Of a stretch of 64,000 nucleotides of DNA, positions 25,943 through 36,816 are shown in pieces. Origin of the DNA: Coenobita brevimanus (lineage: Eukaryota; Arthropoda; Malacostraca; Decapoda; Coenobitidae); the NCBI GenBank assembly GCA_032717465.1, contig CM064655.1, positions 13,063,652-13,127,651 on the forward strand, given 5' to 3'. The translations under genes were made by a program, and so were the position numbers. The first letter of the stretch is position 1, and each line of letters begins with the position of its first letter. Below the pieces are notes generated by a model. The model ran no database searches. It saw nothing but the letters and a program-made list of their open reading frames with translations, and was not told where the DNA came from.

Positions 25943-27479
25943 GCAATGAAGAAAGTTAAATTGGAGAAAGCCCCAGGAATTGATGGAGTGTGTGGTGAAA
26001 TGCTGAAGCATGGGGGAGAGATAGTAGTAGAATGGATGTGGAAGATGTGCAGATTGGCCTGGGAGGAAGGTAGAGTCCCGGAGGATTGGAAGTCAGGTAT
26101 AATTATTCCCTTGTATAAAGGAAAAGGGGAAAAAGAAGTGTGTGGTAATCATAGGGGCATTTGTCTTCTTATTATAATAGGAAAAGTGTATGGTATGATA
26201 CTTATTGACAGAGTTAGAGAAAGAACAGAAGAATTAGTTGGAGAAGAACAGGGAGGCTTTAGGAAGGGAAGAGGTTGTGTAGATCAGATATTCATTCTTA
26301 GATCTTTAGTGGAAAAGTTTCTAGAGAAGGGAAAGAAGTTGTATGCGGCTTTCATGGTTTTGGAGAAAGCATATGACAGGGTGGATAGACAAGGATTGTG
26401 GAAAATATTAAGAATATATGGAGTAGATGGGAAGTTGTTGAATGCTGTGAAGAGTATGTATGATGGTGCTAAGGCTGCAGTGCATGTGGATGGTGAAATA
26501 AGTGAATTTTTCTCTTTGAAGGTTGGGTTGAAACAGGGATGTGTCATGTCTCCATGGTTGTTCAGTCTGTACATGGATGGGGTAATAAAAGAGGTACAAG
26601 GTAGGGTAGTGGATGTTGGAGTGGCCCTGGTGAGAGAGGATAGTGTTTGGAAACTCCATGTACTGTTGTTTGCAGATGATACTGTGTTGTTGAGTGAAGA
26701 CGAAGGGGAGCTGCAAGGCTTGGTGGATGAGTTTGGGAGAGTGTGTAAGAAATGAAATCTAAAGGTGAATGTAGGGAAGAGTAAAGTGATGGTCTTTGAG
26801 AGAGGTGAAGTCAGGGAATGTTCAGCGAGGTTGGATGGTGAGGAATTGGAAAATGTGAGTACGTTTAAATACTTGGGTAGTGTGATGAGTAAGGATGGAG
26901 GTTTGGAGGGTGAAGTGCTTAAAAGGGTACAGCAGGGAAGAAAGGTTGCTGGTTCTTTGAAAGCAGTGATAAGAAACAGGGAAATGAGCATGGAAGTGAA
27001 AAAGTTACTACATGACAGTAATGTGATACCAACTCTAATGTATGGAAGTGAAGCTTGGATGTTGTTGGAAGGACACAAGTCAAGAGTGAGACCAGTGGAA
27101 ATGAGTTATTTAAGAGGAGCCTGTGGAGTCACATGGAGAGACAGACTGACGAACGAGGATTTAAAGGAGCGTTGTGGTGTGGATGTGGATGTGATAGGAA
27201 GCGTTATGAGGAACACACTGAGGTGGTTTGACCATGTGGAGAGGATGGAGGGTGAGAGACTGACGAAGAGAGTGTATGTGAGTGAGGTGGAGGGGGGAAG
27301 AGGGAGGGGGAGGCCGAGGATGAGATGGAGGGATGGGGTGAAGAGGTATATGAGAGAGGGGGGTGTGAGTTGGGAGCAGGGCAGTGAAATGGCGGGGGAC
27401 AGTGCGACGTGGAGGCGATTTGGTTATGGCCACCCCAAACGGGATTGAGACGTCTGGCAATAGACAGATAGATAGATAT
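25943..27479 (+). mobile_element. RTE LINE, 5'-truncated, one nonsense codon
   Basis: It begins abruptly within the reverse transcriptase ORF (MKKVKLEKAPGIDGVCGE) and ends at the family's 3' tail of TAGA repeats. The frame 25946-27448 is continuous apart from one TGA at 26753-26755, where related copies encode Arg (KKRNLKVN). Motifs include GGFRKGRGCVDQIF, AFMVLEKAYDRVDRQGLW, GLKQGCVMSPWLFSLYMDG, FADDTVLLSEDEGEL, SYLRGACGVTWRDRLTNED and RWFDHVERMEGERL, closing GHPKRD. It is the least damaged RTE coding stretch in the window. Confidence 0.92.
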
Positions 27480-27506
27480 TTATTGTAAAACTAAAATATA
27501 TACAGT

Positions 27507-27683
27507 ACTGTAATCCCCCACATTAGCAAGGGTTACGTTCCAAACCCCCTCGCTAATTCTTGACGCTTTCCTGAAAATGACATTTACCGATAATTGCGTA
27601 GCCTGTGAACCACTGATACTGTGATGCATTATCCATAAATAAAAGTTTCTTGTTAAATCTGTTTCCCGGTTGTTTTTAGCTGT
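27507..27683. mobile_element. Solo Tigger-like terminus
   Basis: TA then CAGTACTGTAATCCCCCACA, followed by GCAAGGGTTACGTTCCAAAC, has the style of Tigger ends. The adjoining TAAATAAAAGTTTCTTGTTAA (27638-27658) also occurs at about 36116, inside the Tigger-like element of that region. The other end is missing, apparently replaced by the next RTE copy. Confidence 0.5.
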
Positions 27684-28979
27684 TCAGCTTTTCCTTTGTA
27701 CAAGGAAATAATTATACCTGACTTCCAGTCCTCCTGGATTCTACCTTCCTCCCAGGCCAATCTGCACATCTTCCACATCCATTCTACTACTATCTCTCCC
27801 CCATGCTTCAGCATTTCACCACACACTCCATCAATTCCTGGGGCTTTCCGCCATTTTACATTCTTCATTGCTTCCACAACTTCTATCCTACTGATTTCTT
27901 CCTGTCTTCTCACCTCCCTACTTCTCCCAGCCATTCCCCAGCCACTTATACTCGCATTACTTCCATCCTCTACATTCAACAATTCCTTAAAGTGTTCTCT
28001 CCATCTGCTCACTTTTTCTCCATTCTCCACTAGTAATCAACCATTTTTATCTTTCACTCCCCTGCTAACTTCACTTCCACCCTGTCTTACTCTTTTCACC
28101 TCTTTCCAGAACATTTTCTTACAGTCCCTCCACTTTACACTCAAATTCCTTCCAAATTCCTCATCCACTCTCTTCTTACTCTCTCATACTAATATTTTCA
28201 CCTCTCTCTTTCTTTGTACATATAACTCTCTCTTCCGCCTCTCAACTTCTTCCACGCCCCTATTTCTCATCCATTCATTGTATGCTTTCTTCTTTTGTGC
28301 CACAGCCTGTCTCACCTCTTCAGTCCACCACGCTGTTCCTTGGACCACCCTCCGTCTTCTCTTCCTTCCACACACCACATCACATGCTGCACATATTTCT
28401 TCTGTAAATATCCAACACACACCTTCCACGTCTCCCATCTGCTCCAATTCATATTTGCCCAATTGTTCCTCCACTTTTCTCTTATACTCTGCCTTTTTCT
28501 CATCCTCTTGTAACCTTTCCACTCTCCTTGCAACTACTCCTTCCTCTCGTCTTTCCCTTCTTCTATTCCTTCATCTTACTTGAATCCTAATTCTGGCCAC
28601 CACCAAGTAGTGGTCAAAAAGTCCACTCCCCCAACGTCTATAAGCTCTTGCATCCATTACACATCTTCACCAACTATTCCATCCACCTTCACATTCCCAA
28701 CTTTACCATTCATATCACCGATCAAAAACACTCTCATTCCTTCCAGACTTTTCCATGCACACTTCTACATTTGTCCAGAACTCTTCTCTCACTCTTCTAG
28801 CACGATCTTGCGTTGGTGCATACACACACACAATCGCCTACATTTGTATTCCAACTTTCAACTTTACCCACACAATCCTTGACCCAACTGATCCATACTG
28901 TCTTATGCTCTTCTTCCATCTTTTACTCACAACTATACATACTCCTTCCTTTGCCCTCTCATTCTCACCTACTTCCTTC
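27684..28979 (-). mobile_element. RTE LINE fragment (endonuclease to early RT), internally deleted
   Basis: The minus strand reads the endonuclease-RT linker and the N-terminal RT (SNASISGWGMAGRSREVRRQ, KAPGIDGVCGEMLKHGGEIV, EDWKSGIIISLYKGK). It lacks everything 3' of that point. Compared with the copy at 31.8 kb about 200 bases are missing near 28668, joining the ACACATCTTC and ACCAACTATTCC segments. The endonuclease is truncated near 28979. Confidence 0.85.
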
Positions 28980-29036
28980 ACAATAAATATAATTTTATAT
29001 ATCCCATTAGGTACTACAGACAATTTCCAAACTTCA

Positions 29037-29105
29037 TCCATCCATCCATCATCCATTCCTACATTGCCCCATGAGGAGCATAGGAGCCCGGGGCTAGGCA
29101 GTTGG
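29037..29105 (-). mobile_element. tRNA-SINE 3' fragment
   Basis: CATTGCCCCATGAGGAGCAT and GGAGCCCGGGGCTAGGCAGT are the complement of the 3' part of the SINE at 61247-61445. Confidence 0.75.
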
Positions 29106-29279
29106 TTCATAAAGTCATCTATGGTTAGTCATACTAAATAAAGATATGATTGTAATGGATGAGTAACTAGAGATGATTTTTAATCCTTTGATTATGAAAA
29201 AATATCATCCCAAACTTAAGAATATCCTTTAATGGTATCCAGAATAAAATGAAACTGATGCTGTGGTACTGAAAGGGAT

Positions 29280-29415
29280 ACAAATGGTTTGCATTTGCAT
29301 ATGTGGAACCGCAGATTTCACAACGTTTGCGGGTATGCGGTTTTGGAAGGTAATTTTTTGAGTTTGCAGATTTGCATTGCAGAAGTGAATTTCCGTTTGC
29401 GGTGCCCAGCTCTTC
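29280..29415. mobile_element. Possible hAT-type MITE fragment
   Basis: The complement begins AGAGCTGGGCACCGCAAACG and carries TTTGCGG/ATGCGGTTTTGG words shared with the 19832-20030 segment in the opposite orientation. Confidence 0.4.
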
Positions 29416-29825
29416 TCTCGTCATTAGCCTCTCGCAGTGGTTTAATAATTTCTTCATTCATTCATTGTTTGGTTTTTGCCCTATCTATCTCTATCTATCT
29501 ATCTATTGCCAGACGCCTCAATCCCGTTTGGGGTGGCCACAAACAAATTGCCTCCAAGTCGCCCTGTCCCCCACCATTTCACTGCCCTGCTCCCAACTCA
29601 CACCCCCCTCTCTCATATACCTCTCCACCCCATCCCTCCATCTCATCCTCGGCCTCCCCCTCCCTCTTCCCCCCTCCACCTCACTCACATACACTCTCTT
29701 CGTCAGTCTTTCACCATCCTCTCCACATGGCCAAACCACCTCAGTGTGTTCCTCATAACGCTTCCTGTCACAACCACATCAACACCACAACGCTCCTTTA
29801 TGTCCTCATTCGTCAGCCTGTCTCT

Positions 29826-30776
29826 TCATGTGACTCCACATGCTCCTCTTAAAAAACTCATTTCCACTGCTCTCACTCTTGACTTGTGTCCTTCCAACAA
29901 CGTCCAAGCTTCACTTCCGTACGTTAGAGTTGGTATCACATTACTGTCATGTAGTAACTTTTTCACTTCCATGCTCACTTCCCTGTTTCTTATCACTGCT
30001 TTCAAAGAACCAGCAACCTTTCTTCCCTGCTGTACCCTTTCAAGCACTTCACCCTCCAAACCTCCATCCTTACTCATCACACTACCCAAGTACTTAAACG
30101 TACTCACATTTTCCAATTCCTTACCATCCAACCTCGCTGTACATTCACTGACTTCACCTCTCTCAAAGACCATCACTTTACTCTTCCCTACATTCACCTT
30201 TAGATTCCGTTTCTTACACACTCTCTCAAACTCATCCACCAAGCCTTGCAGCTCCCCTTCGTCTTCACTCAACAACACAGTATCATCTGCAAACAACAGT
30301 ACAGGGAGTTTCCAAACACCATCCTCTCTCACAAGGGCCACTCCAACATCCACTACCCTACCTTGTACCTCTTTTATTACCCCATCCATGTACAGATTGA
30401 ACAACCATGGAGACATGACACATCCCTGTTTCAAACCAACTTTCAAAGAGAAAAATTCACTTAGTTCACCATCCACACGCACTGCAGCCTTTGCACCATC
30501 GTACATACTCTTCACAGCATTCAACAACTTCCAATGTACTCCATATATTCTTAACACTTTCCACAATCCTTGTCTATCCACCCTGTCATATGCTTTCTCC
30601 AAATCCATGAAAGCCGCATACAACTTCTTTCCCTTCTCTAGAAACTTTTCCACTAAAGATCTAAGAATGAATATCTGATCTACACAACCTCTTCCCTTCC
30701 TAAAGCCTCCCTGTTCTTCTCCAACTAATTTCTCTGTTCTTTCTCTAACTCTGTCAATAAGTATCCTACCATACAC
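29826..30776 (-). pseudogene. RTE reverse transcriptase palm/thumb segment
   Basis: A 316-residue open stretch with ILIDRVRERTEKL, GGFRKGRGCVDQIF, AFMDLEKAYDRVDRQGLW, GLKQGCVMSPWLFN, FADDTVLLSEDEGEL and ALTYGSEAWTLLEG-type thumb codons. It is closed by a TGA in place of the conserved Trp after RGACGVT. Confidence 0.85.
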
Positions 30777-31891
30777 TTTTCCATTATACTAAGAAGACAA
30801 ATGCCCCTATGATTACCACACACTTCTTTTTCCCCTTTTCCTTTGTACAAGGGAATAATTATACCTGACTTCCAATCCTCCAGGACTCTACCTTCCTCCC
30901 AGGCCAATCTGCACATCTTCCACATCCATTCTACTACTATCTCTCCCCCATGCTTCAGCATTTCACCACACACTCCATCAATTCCTGGGGCTTTCCCCGA
31001 TTTAACTTTCTTCATTGCTTCCACAACTTCTGTCCTACTGATTTCTTCCTGTCTTCTCTCCTCCCTCCTTCTCCCAGCCATTCCCCAGCCACTTATACTC
31101 GCATTACTTCCATCCTCTACATTCAGCAATTCCTTAAAGTGTTCTCTCCATCTGCTCACTTTTTCTCCCTTCTCCACTAGTAATCTACCATTTTTATCTT
31201 TCACTCCCCTGCTAACTTCACTTCCACCCTGTCTTACTCTTTTCACCTCTCTCCAGAACATTTTCTTACAGTCCCTCCACTTTACACTTAAATTCCTTCC
31301 AAATTCCTCATCCACTCTCTTCTTACTCTCTCTTACTAATCTTTTCACCTCTCTCTTTCTTTCTACATATAACTCCCTCTTCCGCCTCTCAACTTCTTCC
31401 ACGCCCCTATTTCTCATCCATTCATTGTATGCTTTCTTCTTTTGTGCCACAGCCTGTTTCACCTCTTCAGTCCACCACGCTGTTCCTTGGACCACCCTCC
31501 GTCTTCTCTTCCTTCCACACACCACATCACATGCTGCGCATATTTCTTCTGTAAATATGCTACACACACCTTCCACGTCTCCCATCTGCTCCAATTCATA
31601 TTTGCCCAATCGTTCCTCCACTTCTCTCTTATACTCTGCCTTTTTCTCATCCTCCTGTAACCTTTCCACTCTCCTTGCAACTACTCCTTCCTCTCGTCTT
31701 TCCCTTCTTCTATTCCTCCATCTTACTTGAACTCTAATTCTGGCCACCACCAAGTAGCGGTCAGAAAGTCCACTCCCCCAACCTCTATACGCTCTTGCAT
31801 CCATTATACATCTTCGCATCCTTTCATCCACACACACATAATCAATCATTGCCTTCCTTTCATTCAGTTCACCACCCACCCTTCTCATCAC
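30725..31891 (-). pseudogene. RTE endonuclease C-terminus to RT segment
   Basis: A 388-residue open stretch of the full-length RTE copy. It opens just after the TGA at 31895 with the end of the endonuclease (RGWGSGLSDRYLVVARI; the catalytic SDH reads SDR here), runs through the Arg/Lys/Glu-rich linker to the RT fingers, and goes out of frame after CLLSIMEK because one A is missing near 30783. Confidence 0.85.
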
Positions 31892-32615
31892 TCGTCATGT
31901 ATACCAGTGAATCATTTTATGCCTGAAGAGGGTATTGGCTATCACCAACCCCCTCCCAGCACAGATGTCCACTAACGCACTCCCATTCTCATCTATCTCA
32001 GCAGGCACACCCCACTCACCAACTATTCCATCCACCTTCACATTCCCAACTTTACCATTCATATCACCAATCAAAAACACTCTCTCATTCCTTCCAAACT
32101 TTTCCATGCACATTTCTACATTTGTCCAGAACTCTTCTCTCACTCTTCTAGCACGATCTTGCGTTGTTGCATACACACACACAATCGCCCACATTTGTAT
32201 TCCAACTTTCAACTTTACCCACACAATCCTTGACCCAACTGATCCATACTGTCTTATGCTCATCTTCCATCTTTTACTCACAACTATACATACTCCTTCC
32301 TTTGCCCTCTCATTCTCACCTACTCCTGCACATATACCCCATCCATACTCCCATTCTCTCACACTTTCTCCTCTCCATTTTGCTTCAGTTATTCCACATA
32401 CATCCACTTTCGCACCCTCAAGCACCTGGACAATCTCTCTCTCTTTCACCTCATCATTCGCTCCCCTTACATTCCAAGTTCCAATTACCATGTCCTTTGT
32501 CCGGTCCTTGGTCGTCATCATTTGGTCAGTCCTTGTCCGAGGCTTCTTGTTTGTTTTTTAGTTAGTTGTTTTCCGGGGAGAGGCACTAACCCTCCACCAA
32601 CCCTTTTAGTCGCCT

Positions 32616-33236
32616 TGTCATAAAGACTTTGTAGTTACTTTTAGAGAAGTATATTTTAGACTTGTGGTCGAGCGGCTTTTATATCTTGTAGTAGTTTCCC
32701 CACCAGATGTCATGTAGTGACGGGAGAGGTAAAGAATAGTATGGGACTATTTTTATTTGTCTTAGAAATATTAAACAGGTTTCTCACATGGAAAGAGTAT
32801 AAGTCCCGGGTAGCTACCTCCCTGTCTCGCCATCTCTCTCTCTCTCTCTGTTCTAAGGCTAATCTCCGTCTCGACCTCTCTCTAGGGTCGCTTGTCTCCT
32901 TCTGTCTAGCCTGTTCGGTGGCTAATCTCCTTCTCGACCTCTCTCTAGGGTCGCTTGTCTCCTTCTGAACTCTCTTTCCTAAAATCTGGTGTAGCAGGGG
33001 TGTGTCACGTATGTTCCTCATGGTTACCAGATCTTTCTCACGAGAGGACTGCTGACAGCTAACTGCATCATCTCCTTACTGGCCGCTGTCGTCAGCTTTC
33101 CTCCGTGTAAGCATTTTTAGCGCTGCTCGATTCTCGCAGACACAACACCTTCTCATCATTTGACTTCCTGCTTCTATCTGTCTCTCTATCTATCTATCTA
33201 TTATGGTTTGCAATTATAATATGGAGACCTACCACA
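32616..33236. mobile_element. Solo LTR (621 bp) in the RTE 5' leader
   Basis: It starts TGTCATAAAG and ends ACCACA, the TG...CA form of LTRs, with GCCT at 32612-32615 repeated at 33237-33240. It splits a conserved leader block: AGTCGCCT lies to the left and TTTACGACAAGCAGGGATAC to the right, contiguous in the copy at 200-230. It contains a duplicated ~66-bp segment (CGACCTCTCTCTAGGGTCGC twice, 32865-32965). There is no pol sequence. Strand and superfamily are not determined. Confidence 0.78.
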
Positions 33237-33240
33237 GCCT

Positions 33241-33287
33241 TTTACGACAAGCAGGGATACTGGGTGAGTATTCTTGAAAACCCCCCC
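33241..33287 (-). mobile_element. Continuation of RTE 5' leader beyond the solo LTR
   Basis: TTTACGACAAGCAGGGATAC and GAGTATTCTTGAAAACCCC match bases 205-245 of the first RTE copy, restoring the leader interrupted at 32615. Confidence 0.75.
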
Positions 33288-33729
33288 TACCCTGACGTAT
33301 GGAAGCAAGGCATGGACCTTGCAAGAGGGGAACAAGTCAAGTGTGAGAGCAGTGGAAATGAGTTACTTGAGAGGAGCATGTGGAGTGACGTGGAGGGACA
33401 GGTTGACGAATGAAGAAGTTAAGGAATGCTGTGGGGTGGATGTGGATGTGGTTGAGAAGATTAGGAGAAATACACTGAGGTGGTTTGGATATGTGAAGAG
33501 AATGGAGAATGAAAGACTGACTAAGAGGGTGTATGTAGGTGAGGTGGGAGGGAGGGAGAGGGAGAGGTAGACCGAGGATGAGGTAGAGGGATGGAGTTGA
33601 GAGGTATAGAGGGAGGGGGGGGTGAGTTGGGGGGAGGGTAGTCAAATGGTGGGTGACAGAGCGACTTGGAGGCGTTTTGTCTGCGGCCACCCTTTGCGGG
33701 ATTAGGGCGTCGGGCTATAGATAGATAGT
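33288..33729 (+). mobile_element. RTE LINE 3' fragment, diverged subfamily
   Basis: The + frame 33274-33570 reads LTYGSKAWTLQEG, MSYLRGACGVTWRDRLTNEE and RWFGYVKRMENERLTKRV. A frameshift near 33570 precedes the GRPRMR-like and CGHP end codons, then a TAGATAG tail. It is head-to-head with the full-length copy and differs from it by many codons, so it is a separate insertion. Confidence 0.85.
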
Positions 33730-34559
33730 GTTTGTTCTTGTGCCGGACATTGTTTCCATGATTAGTTGTACTCTCGCACTATTTTTACATATTACATGCA
33801 GTGTGTTTAAACATAATTAATGAGTGTGTAATATAGCGTAATGATAATCAACCAAACACCGTCTTAATAAGTGTGGCATGGGAAAGGATGAACGATCAGA
33901 CTTGCAGAGCCCAGCATTTTCTATCATAAACAACGAGGGCAAAGGGAAGGCGATAGAGAAATATGAATAGTATATATGTTTAAAGTCTTGGGGGAAATAT
34001 TTACCCTGTTGGTATACTTTAATGTAATCAGTACTACTTTATTGAGGTGTATAATGTGCATGGTAAAGTTGTAATGCTTCTATTCATGTATAAATCCCAG
34101 TTGGTTGTGGGGTTTGGCACTTTTGTACATGCTAACCTCAGCGCCACTCCCAGAAGGGAAGCCGGTCAGCTAGGGGAGAACGCACTTATCATTCAAACGA
34201 GAGGGACGTATATACTCTGGGCCCTCTCTGTGTCATGGTTGTATCTTTCTGTGGCCAATAAAGAGAGATAAATCTGCTCAGTTTTCAGTTCACCTGCACA
34301 CGCTACCTCTACAATTCCTTCAACAAGATCTACACCGATTTCCCACCACCTCCAGTGTGTGAGAAGACATTTGGTGGAGTGTCAGTCAGAAGTGACTTCG
34401 ACCAGGTGGAACGTTATATCTTGATGACCTTGCTTGGAACAGTGCAGTCATGTCTAAGCTGATATGTAAATTGGTGATCAGCTGTGGGGTTCCAATAAGC
34501 TGATATATTAGTGACCAGTTGAGGAATTTATACAAGCCAACACATGTTGTCCTACATGA
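33730..34559. other. Non-coding stretch, possibly part of another LTR
   Basis: No domain is recognised. A segment ending GGCCAATAAAGAGAG (34252-34266) has a polyadenylation signal after a TATA-like and GC-rich context, LTR-like in style, but no borders or second copy were found. Confidence 0.3.
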
Positions 34560-35222
34560 CTGGCTGAAGAGTGTAGTTGTAAATGTGTATAAGGGGAAGG
34601 GAGATACTCTGGAAAGATGAAATTATAGAGGAATAAAACTTTTGGACCAGATAATAAGGGTAATGGAGAGAGTCCTGGAAAGTATGATAAGGGAAAGAAT
34701 GAGTATTGATGAGATTCAGTTTGGGTTTTTGCCAGGCAAAGTGACCACTGTTGCTGTATTCATTGTCTGACAGCTTCAGGAAAAATATATATAGAAGAGG
34801 GAGCTGTACTTTTTGTTGATTTAGAGGTCTTTGAGAGTCCCAAAGGAGGTGTGAAGTGGGCAGTGTGAAGGAAGTGGCTGGTTAGGGTGGTTATGGCTAT
34901 GTAAGTGGGTGGACACACTCAGGTGAGAGTGAATGGAGATTTGAATGATGAGTTTTCCATGAATAATTGTGTACATGAAGGTCCAGTCTGGGGCCCCGTA
35001 TTGTTTGTCATGGTGATTGAAGCTTTGTCATGTGATTTCAGAAATGGACTCCCATGGGACATGTTGTATGCTGATGACGTGATGTTGATTGCAGAGAATG
35101 AAAGGGAGGTGGAGGAAGGACCTAGTGGAGAGATGGAATGGTGTACAAGGGTTTGAGAGTAAGCATAGTTACAACAAATGTTATGATACCTAGGGCTGGT
35201 GGCGATACTTCCAAAGCAGAGG

Positions 35223-35372
35223 GAGTGTGGTCATGTGCAGTTTGCCACGAGGTTGTGGGAAGTAACTCCATCTTGTGCAGTGTTTGTGATGAGCGCATAC
35301 GTAAGAGATGTAGTGGTATAGGAGGTAGGCTGTGGAATAATGCTGATTTTATGTGTGTGTTGTGTCAGGGGA
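35223..35372 (+). pseudogene. PHD/RING-like Cys-rich segment of a LINE ORF
   Basis: Two CxxC pairs (CAVC, CSVC) are followed by RCSG and a final CVLC within about 50 residues, a PHD-type arrangement in which the usual Trp-His positions are changed. The parallel copy at about 62320-62470 (minus) preserves CAVC, CSVCDKW and RCSG but ends CAVY. Confidence 0.65.
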
Positions 35373-36227
35373 GAGCCTGTAGAAACCGAGAGGTGTGAAA
35401 GAATTTATTTTGCTGGTGAGTTGTTTGAGTGTGTGAAAGAGTTTTGCTATTTGAGGTACATGTTATTTGCTGAAGGTAGGGTTGCATCTAGTCCTGTGGC
35501 TAGGGTAAGGAGTGGGTGGAGGAAATTCAGGAAGTTGTTGCCTCTCCTAACACTGAGAGGACTCTCCCTCTATGAAAGGGATCCTTGCATGCAACATGCA
35601 TTAGGAGTGTAATCCTGTACAGTAGTGAGACTTGGGCACTAAAGAGGACACAGTAAATAAGCTCAAACATACAGAAATGACAATGACTAGATGGATGTAC
35701 AGTAATCTCCTGCCAACCATGGGATTCACCAACCGTGGAATTCATTTAAACGGTAATATATTTGTATACCAAATCACCCATTGTGGGTCCTTGGTTCACA
35801 TACACACGGTTTACAGTGGACGCTACCAGGTGGCAGCAGTGTTCTCCCATATTCCAATTCAGTCATTTTTGTTATTGGGAGTAGACTGAGTAAGTGTGCT
35901 GTTACAGTACCTTTGTCTTAGTGTATCACTTGTCCTGTTGTCATCATGGTCCAAAAACATTAAGTCAAGTGAGGACGAGGATGATAATGAGGAAGACATT
36001 GAGAAGTGTAGCAGAATGAGGTAACATATACTTTAAGCAGTAGTAGCATCTAACTGGATCAGTTCTTCATTTTCCTGATAGTATGTTTTATATTTCTGAT
36101 TATATCTGGTGTAGTAAATAAATGTTTCTTGTTAAATCTGCTTCATTGTTGCTTTTCCGCTGTGACAACTCATTTGCTTTGTCAGCATAATGGCGGAAGG
36201 GACAGTCCTAACCTAAGTGTTGAACTA

Positions 36228-36284
36228 AACCTAACCTAACCTAGCTTAGTTGTACCTAATACTTTAACCTAACCTAACCTAACC
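36228..36284. repeat. Interstitial (CCTAA)n telomere-type tracts
   Basis: Two short tracts, AACCTAACCTAACCTA and TAACCTAACCTAACCTAACC, separated by ~20 bases. CCTAA/TTAGG is the arthropod telomere unit. They lie inside the Tigger-like element. Confidence 0.75.
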
Positions 36285-36777
36285 TCCAGCTGGGAAATTA
36301 GGAAACGACATCCACCTTTGAGTACGTTGAGAGGTTTCTTCCAATATAGCCAGAAACAATCATAGTTACGACTTAAGGAACATGATGATAATAATGGGGG
36401 AAATTTTTCAGCAGGAAAAGGTAATTTACCACCCTGAAAATTATCAGAAAAATACAGAAATCAAACTGGAGGAATATGGATTGAATTGGCAAGGCATTTC
36501 TACTACTTAAAATAAAGCGTACAAAATGACTCTTGCTAACCTTAAAGGGTTATTCATGGTCAGCAGTCTTGCTGATGTCTTCATTGACATAGATCCCTTC
36601 ATGGAGCAGAGTCAAAAATTCAAGCATGGATTGGACACATTATTGGCTCCATACAAACAGGTGCAGAAAGGGCCTCCAGAATAAGATGAAGCAACCATTT
36701 ATCCTGTGCTACTTCAAGCCATCATCCAAGTCAGGTGATAGCAGTCCCCAGCCTTCCACCAGCACAACACTGTAGCC

Positions 36778-36780
<3 letters not shown>

Positions 36781-36813
<33 letters not shown>
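36781..36813. repeat. Poly-T tract
   Basis: About 31 T residues heading the repeat block shared with 3146-3245. Confidence 0.85.

Positions 36814-36816
<3 letters not shown>

Larger units (their letters stand above)
29481..32611 (-). mobile_element. RTE LINE, full length, few lesions
   Basis: From the 5' end near 32611 the complement encodes one ~1000-codon ORF: APE endonuclease (31895-32521: TWNVRG, ITEAKW, LIGDMNGKVG), linker, reverse transcriptase (GKAPGIDGVCGE, GGFRKGRGC, AFMDLEKAYDRV, FADDTVLL) and the C-terminal RWFGHVERM-GRPRMRWRDG region. Lesions are two TGG-to-TGA nonsense codons (31895-31897; about 29826), a one-base deletion near 30783 and a four-base deletion near 29727. The 3' tail is (TCTA)n on the + strand. 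The 5' leader continues past a solo LTR into 33241-33287. Such proteins cut target DNA and reverse transcribe the element's own RNA. Confidence 0.93.

Noticed and set aside
25946..28979. The + copy at 25.9 kb and the - copy at 27.7 kb as one twin-primed (5'-inverted) RTE insertion
   Set aside because: The two parts overlap in element coordinates, and the inverted part lies beyond the 3' tail of the other; separate insertions fit better.
29481..33729. Head-to-head RTE pair as one inverted insertion
   Set aside because: Each has its own 3' tail and they differ at many codons, so they are two events.
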